Assembly: GCF_007747655.1 (NCBI RefSeq)
Contig: NZ_CP036274.1
Coordinates: forward strand, 1,798,001 to 1,862,000
Source of the DNA: Anatilimnocola aggregata
GTDB taxonomy: Bacteria; Planctomycetota; Planctomycetia; Pirellulales; Pirellulaceae
Length of the DNA stretch: 64,000 nt
Direction: 5' to 3'
Shown: piece by piece, positions 59,948-64,000 of the stretch
How positions within the stretch are numbered: position 1 is the stretch's first letter
Layout of the letters: every line of letters starts with the position of its first letter
Position numbers and translations under genes: made by a program
The notes under the pieces: model-generated
What the model saw: the letters and a program-made list of their open reading frames with translations, nothing else
What the model was told of the DNA's origin: nothing
Database searches by the model: none

Positions 59948-61678
59948 ATGCAACGCTCATCTTTCGCTGGCGGTATCGTGGGACTCACACTGGCCACGTG
60001 TCTGACCTTGCTGCCGGTCATCAGTGCTCAGGACGCTCCTCCGTCAAAAAAGAAAAACAAGAAACCCGCAGCTGCGAAAGCGCTGAACGACAAGGAACTC
60101 TATAAAGCACTCTTGCCCAGCGTGGCTTGGGTTCGAACCAGTCCGGGCAACGATGCGGGCGCGGGCATGGGGACCGGCTTCGTTGTCGATGTCGACCGCT
60201 GTTTGGTGGTCACCAACGAGCACGTGGTGAAAGGCTTCAGTGAACGCGGCTACGACGAAATGATCGTCCACTTCGCCGAGCAAGATGCCGAAGGGCGAAC
60301 CATTGTCGAGCCCTTGCATTACGTAAAACAGCCCGACGCGCTAAAGGGAGAGGTCATTCACCGCGATGTGGCGCGCGACTTGGCGCTGATTCGCCTTCCT
60401 TCACTCCCCGCCTCAGCCAGGGCGTTGAAATTCGCCGACCACTTGCCCGAACCGGGCGAGCACGTCATCTCGATCGCGGGCAAGCCCGAAGGAAGCGAAG
60501 GGGTGTGGATCATGTCGACGGGTTCCGTGCGAATGTCTTACCGGCGGAGCCATGCCAACGGCGCGGTGGCGGGAGTCGTCGAATCGGATATGCCGACCAA
60601 TCGGGGCAACAGCGGTGGGCCCATCGTCAACGACCGGAATGAATTGGTGGCCGTGTGCGAAGGACATCGCCTCGATGCGCGATTGGTCTCCATGTATATC
60701 GACGTGAACGAAGTCCGCGCGTTCCTGGAAGTCTGCGAACCGCTGATCGAGCCGCAAGATGCGCAAGCCTTTTTCGACCGTGGCTACTACCGGCACAACA
60801 CCAAGCGCTGGGAGGCAGCGCTCAAGGATTACAACGAAGCACTGCGGCTCGATCCGAAAATGGCGCTCGCCTCGGTGAATAAGGGGTGGATCTTCAACAG
60901 CATGCAAGACTACGCGACAGCCGAAGCGGAATTCGATGCAGCCCTCAAGATCGATCCGGAAAATGCCTCGGGCTATGAAGGCCGGGGGGTGTGCCGCCGC
61001 TCGCTCGGTCGCAATGACGAAGCGATTGCCGATTTCACGCAGGCGATTCGTCGCTCGCCCGATGAGGCTCACCTGTACTTTCGGCGCACGATTGCGCACC
61101 GCAATAAGAATGACCTGCCAGCGGCCCTGGCCGACTTGAATCGCTGCGTTGCGCTCGATCCCAACACGGCCGACAATTACGGCAGCCGCGGTCAGGTCCA
61201 TCGCCTACTCAAGAACTTCAAGGAGTCACTGGCCGACTTCGACATGACCTTGAAGCTGCAACCGCAGAACCCCGCTTGGTGGTATGAAGCAGCGCGGGTG
61301 CATTACGACCAGGAAAACTATGCTGCTTCGATTAACCTGAATTCAGTCGCTATTCAGCTGAACAACCAGACCACCAGTTACTTCAACGACCGCGGTCTCG
61401 CTTACTACCACCTCGAAAGGTACAACGAAGCAATCGCCGATTTTCAAGCCGCTTTCAAAATCAACCCCAAGGGTGCGAAGTACCTCGAGAGCATTGGCGA
61501 TTGCCTCTGGTATTCCAACAAGTTTCGTGAGTCCTGGGATCTCTACAATCAGGCGGTTGTGCTCGATCCCTCACGGGCGAGCGCCTGGCGCAGCCGCGGC
61601 GATGTCTACAAACACTTTGGCGACACAGCTGCCGCCCAGCGAGACTATGCGAAAGCGCGCGAGCTAGAGGGAAAATAA
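59948..61678 (+). CDS. secreted trypsin-like serine protease with TPR repeats
   Basis: The start is 59948 or 59921; the shorter form begins MQRSSFAGGIVGLTLATCLT, a signal peptide ending near VISAQD. A DegP/HtrA-like protease domain (about 40-260) has all three catalytic residues: His in TNEHVV, Asp in RDLALIRL, Ser in RGNSGGP. No PDZ domain follows. Instead about 300 residues of tetratricopeptide repeats occur (KRWEAALKDYNEALRLDPKMALASVNKG, FKESLADFDMTLKLQPQNPAWWYEAA, YNEAIADFQAAFKINPKG). The fusion suggests a periplasmic protease with a protein-binding scaffold. Confidence 0.9.
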   Translation: MQRSSFAGGIVGLTLATCLTLLPVISAQDAPPSKKKNKKPAAAKALNDKELYKALLPSVAWVRTSPGNDAGAGMGTGFVVDVDRCLVVTNEHVVKGFSERGYDEMIVHFAEQDAEGRTIVEPLHYVKQPDALKGEVIHRDVARDLALIRLPSLPASARALKFADHLPEPGEHVISIAGKPEGSEGVWIMSTGSVRMSYRRSHANGAVAGVVESDMPTNRGNSGGPIVNDRNELVAVCEGHRLDARLVSMYIDVNEVRAFLEVCEPLIEPQDAQAFFDRGYYRHNTKRWEAALKDYNEALRLDPKMALASVNKGWIFNSMQDYATAEAEFDAALKIDPENASGYEGRGVCRRSLGRNDEAIADFTQAIRRSPDEAHLYFRRTIAHRNKNDLPAALADLNRCVALDPNTADNYGSRGQVHRLLKNFKESLADFDMTLKLQPQNPAWWYEAARVHYDQENYAASINLNSVAIQLNNQTTSYFNDRGLAYYHLERYNEAIADFQAAFKINPKGAKYLESIGDCLWYSNKFRESWDLYNQAVVLDPSRASAWRSRGDVYKHFGDTAAAQRDYAKARELEGK

Positions 61679-61683
61679 GCGAG

Positions 61684-61848
61684 TTGGAAACCGATCAAGA
61701 ACGAGAACTGCGCGAAATGGATGAACGCTTAGCGAGTCTCGGTTCGCACACGGTGCGCGAAGAGAAGAGACTATTTTCGCTCCTCTTGGGTGTGGTGTTC
61801 ATTCTCAGCGGTGTTGTCCTGCTGGTGTGTTCCGTTGTGGGGAAGTAA
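61684..61848 (+). CDS. small single-pass membrane protein
   Basis: A 54-codon ORF begins with TTG 61684 (or ATG 61717), five bases after the protease-TPR stop. The product has a charged N-terminal helix (DQERELREMDERLASLG) and one hydrophobic helix (LFSLLLGVVFILSGVVLLVC). Its position suggests cotranscription with the protease gene. Function unknown. Confidence 0.6.
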   Translation: METDQERELREMDERLASLGSHTVREEKRLFSLLLGVVFILSGVVLLVCSVVGK

Positions 61849-61872
61849 ACACCCTGAATTTAGCAGCCGTTT

Positions 61873-62760
61873 TCACCTTTGCTTCGAGCGTGAAAATCGC
61901 TTGCCGCGGATGCCGATGTGCGGTGGCCGGACGGGGCCGCGTCCTGTTCGTTCTGGAGAACTGCTCTTTTCCTCCATGACGGGGGATTCATGCTGGGCGT
62001 GCACCGCGCCCTCAATGTTCTCGGGCTCGGCATGCACTTGTTCATCTTCCAACAAGGTTCCCATCCAGCGATCCCAAACATTGAAGAACGCGCCGTAGTT
62101 TTTGTCCATGTGCGTGTGATGCGAGTCGTGATGGGTCACGGTATTCAAACCCTTGAACCACCTGCTCTGTGAGATAAACCGCGGCACCAACTCATAGCCG
62201 GTGTGACCAGCGGTGTTGATCTGCGTATCGATCCACAAAAACGCGAGCAATGCGAGCGGATGCAGCGGCAGGAACAGAACCAAAAGCGAAATGCCGATGA
62301 ATTGCACGACCGCTTCTGCGGGTTGGAAGGCAAAGATCGCCCAGGGTGTCGGACTGACCGAGCGATGATGCCCGAGGTGCATGTACTTGAACACCGGCTG
62401 CCAATGCATGAACCGATGGCTCCAGTAGAAATAAGTGTCGTGAATGACCAGGCACAAGAAGACGCTGAGAAAACCGTAGCCCACCGGGTAATCGCGAAAC
62501 CGCCAATAGATGCTAGTTAAGTCAGCCTTGTAAAGTTGATAGAGTCCGGTCGACATTACAGCGAAGATCAAAATCGTGACCAGAGAGAGTTTGATCTCTC
62601 GCACAATCTGCGCCTGCGAAGGCCGGCGTGCCTGCAGCGGCTCGAGCTCGCGCTTCTCGGCATTCAGGTGATACAGCCAATAATACATGCCCGCAGGTGC
62701 GAGATACCCCAGCACCAGCAGGAACGCAAAGAAGGCAGTGAACTCAAGCAGGATATTCAT
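61873..62760 (-). CDS. sterol desaturase/fatty acid hydroxylase family protein
   Basis: Members are membrane di-iron oxygenases that hydroxylate or desaturate lipids. The 295-residue product has hydrophobic helices and the eight-histidine signature: HDTYFYWSHRFMH (~107-119), HLGHHRS (~128-134) and TVTHHDSHHTHMDKNYG (~208-224), plus HTGYEL. The C-terminal 40 residues are a charged tail beyond the catalytic domain. The substrate lipid is unknown. It is convergent with the small membrane protein gene (gap 24 nt). Confidence 0.92.
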   Translation of the reverse strand: MNILLEFTAFFAFLLVLGYLAPAGMYYWLYHLNAEKRELEPLQARRPSQAQIVREIKLSLVTILIFAVMSTGLYQLYKADLTSIYWRFRDYPVGYGFLSVFLCLVIHDTYFYWSHRFMHWQPVFKYMHLGHHRSVSPTPWAIFAFQPAEAVVQFIGISLLVLFLPLHPLALLAFLWIDTQINTAGHTGYELVPRFISQSRWFKGLNTVTHHDSHHTHMDKNYGAFFNVWDRWMGTLLEDEQVHAEPENIEGAVHAQHESPVMEEKSSSPERTGRGPVRPPHIGIRGKRFSRSKQR

Positions 62761-63066
62761 AGCAGGAACTTATTCAAAATCAGATAGAACGCTCACTGGT
62801 GGCATATTTGGCAAGTATTATGCCGACCGCGTCAAAATGACGGAAGCTCAACTTTTCGGCCGCTGATAGCACCGCGAAACGCCGTAAAAAGCCGCCTTAT
62901 GTCGTCTGAAATAACGGTCTTGTTAAGTTGCCGCACCATGGCAGCAAGCCGTTCACTGAGCGATCAACGACGCTGCGCACAAGCCAAAAAGTCCCCTGGA
63001 ATCGGCGCGGCACGCTCCCTAGAATCAAAGATGTAGGCCTGACAAACTGTCGGGCTGAGATGAACA
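62761..63066. other. divergent intergenic region
   Basis: A 306-base region between the sterol-desaturase-family gene and the hypothetical gene at 63067. I saw no clear promoter, hairpin or ORF of note. Confidence 0.4.
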
Positions 63067-63441
63067 GTGTCTGCGACCGACCGAGACAAACGCGTGCTGC
63101 CGACAAAACAATCACGAACCTTTAGCTGGCTCCTCGTGATTGCCTATTTCTTGTCGTTTCCGCTGTTCTGCCCGAGCGGGCTCGAAGATTGGAAATCCGG
63201 CTCTCACTCAGCCGATTTAGTTGCCGGGCCGACGGCGGACGTCGCCGCCTCGCTGGTGAAGGACACGTCTGAATTCAACCGCCTGACTCGCCGCATCTTC
63301 AGTCATGAGCGGTGGGAGTTGCTGGCATGCCCCGCTGGGGCTGTCGAATTATCGACCTTGCGCGCGCCGCGCCTCTGGTCGTCGAAGCAAATCTTGTGCG
63401 AACTGGCCCGCCACGAAGCGGCGGGCGTCCTCTTGAGCTGA
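63067..63441 (+). CDS. hypothetical membrane or secreted protein
   Basis: The 124-residue product begins at GTG 63067, behind GAGATGA. It has one hydrophobic segment at about residues 19-35 (FSWLLVIAYFLSFPLFC) and a soluble remainder without recognisable domain. The frame could be spurious, since no ATG start or family is evident, but no better frame exists here. Confidence 0.45.
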   Translation: MSATDRDKRVLPTKQSRTFSWLLVIAYFLSFPLFCPSGLEDWKSGSHSADLVAGPTADVAASLVKDTSEFNRLTRRIFSHERWELLACPAGAVELSTLRAPRLWSSKQILCELARHEAAGVLLS

Positions 63442-63478
63442 TGGTCTGCGCTCTTCGCAGCTAAGCAATTCTTTTCTT

Positions 63479-63502
63479 CCGCTGTGCGGACCCGCACAGC
63501 GG
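63479..63502. other. perfect 10-bp hairpin
   Basis: CCGCTGTGCG/CGCACAGCGG with a four-base loop. It has no T-run on either strand, so it is an unassigned structure after the hypothetical gene. Confidence 0.5.
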
Positions 63503-63600
63503 TTGGCGGTCGGCATAACAAGATTGCCGCCCTTGCCTAACGCCCACTCAGACTCGCTTCTTACTCGCACAGTTCTTCAAGCCAAATAGGTTCTCGAAAT

Positions 63601-63738
63601 ATGTTTACTCAACTGCTGATTGCGCAAGCCAACGCCGCTAGTTCAATGTCTTTCTCTCAGTGGCTCCTCCTGGGAGTCACCGTGGTGGGTGGCGTGGGCC
63701 TCATTTTCCTCATTCTCAAAATGAAGCCCGCGGCCTGA
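63601..63738 (+). CDS. small single-pass membrane protein
   Basis: The 45-residue ORF starts at ATG 63601 with AGGT upstream. The product has a helix (WLLLGVTVVGGVGLIFLIL, about 21-39) preceded by a Ser/Ala-rich N-terminus. It is flanked by the incomplete oxidoreductase gene on the other strand. It is a plausible small membrane protein without known family. Confidence 0.5.
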   Translation: MFTQLLIAQANAASSMSFSQWLLLGVTVVGGVGLIFLILKMKPAA

Positions 63739-63774
63739 GAGCGGCACAGTTCGGTGATTTCAACCTGTAGCCGC

Positions 63775-64000
63775 TTAACCGTAGCTTTCTCGGTGAATCT
63801 GTTTGCTCGTGATACCGATGGCTTGCAAGGCGGATAGCGAAGACTCCAGAAACCGCGGAGCGACTTCTTCCCCCTTGGCCTTCGCAGCTTCACGATCGAA
63901 CTTGGTGATACCGGGGCCGCAGCAGAAGACTTCAACCGCAGAGGGATCGGGAATGAACTCCTTCAATAATGCCTGGTTCAGTCGCCCGCTGCGGAAGTTT
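63775..64000 (-). CDS. C-terminus of FAD/NAD(P)-binding oxidoreductase (partial)
   Basis: The minus-strand frame is open to the window edge. It reads FRSGRLNQALLKEFIPDPSAVEVFCCGPGITKFDREAAKAKG… and ends GITSKQIHRESYG. This matches the C-terminal NAD-binding portion of ferredoxin reductase-like flavoproteins (CGPG motif and RESYG-type ending). The N-terminal FAD domain is beyond the window, so the specific enzyme cannot be named. Confidence 0.75.
   Translation of the reverse strand, partial: NFRSGRLNQALLKEFIPDPSAVEVFCCGPGITKFDREAAKAKGEEVAPRFLESSLSALQAIGITSKQIHRESYG

Noticed and set aside
63479-63502. Terminator
   Set aside because: The 10-bp hairpin has no T-run on either strand.

Overview
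The window looks like chromosome of a planctomycete, most likely order Pirellulales. The basis is the gene repertoire: two DUF1501 proteins with Tat-like leaders, four PQQ-like beta-propeller proteins, a sialate O-acetylesterase fused to a DUF1080 (3-keto-disaccharide hydrolase) domain, a DUF4139 protein, a fused HyuA-HyuB protein, and many secreted hypothetical proteins beginning with GTG or ATG behind GGAG-type ribosome binding sites. Base composition is moderately GC-rich and genes are mostly single or in short operons. I saw no rRNA, tRNA, CRISPR array, insertion sequence or prophage.

Layout. 0-3 kb: tsaE-thiL (overlapping) and a membrane PP2C phosphatase. 3-9 kb: a uridyltransferase-only GlmU-like protein, two PQQ-like propellers, a LolA-like protein and an HpcH/HpaI aldolase. 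9.8-10.6 kb: a two-gene unit whose second gene, a MNT/AbiEii-like nucleotidyltransferase, carries two frameshifts. 10.6-16.6 kb: rsmE, an ExeA-like ATPase, a Tat-exported unknown, a cupin and a creatininase. 16.9-21 kb: DUF6194, DUF4139 and an HTH protein whose middle is built from simple repeats. 21.7-29.2 kb: esterase/DUF1080, two DUF1501 proteins, a CPxCG mini-protein and a CbiA-like protein with a lost P-loop. 29.6-42.6 kb: lipoproteins, a cysteine-rich secreted protein, an HTTM membrane protein, a beta-helix protein, a 1376-residue secreted protein and a TlpA thioredoxin operon. 42.6-50.3 kb: a metallophosphatase, a PQQ-like protein, two trans-sulfuration PLP enzymes flanking a zeta-toxin-like pair, and leuA. 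50.8-64 kb: a CNT nucleoside transporter, a PQQ-like protein translationally coupled to HyuAB, a CDF transporter, a protease-TPR protein, a sterol-desaturase-family protein and the 3' end of a flavin oxidoreductase.

The most informative non-coding signal is upstream of leuA. It has a sigma-70-like promoter, a 19-codon leader peptide with nine leucines, a GGGGTG/CACCCC antiterminator and a strong intrinsic terminator, which is the complete layout of a leucine attenuator. The window also holds several palindromic repeat families: about 200-bp double-hairpin elements in three copies, a palindrome that is translated inside HyuAB and recurs near thiL, paired hairpins whose stems covary between two loci, and STRR-like heptanucleotide repeats. 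Trans-sulfuration genes and leuA share a strand and place sulfur and leucine metabolism side by side, but I see no evidence that they form one transcript.
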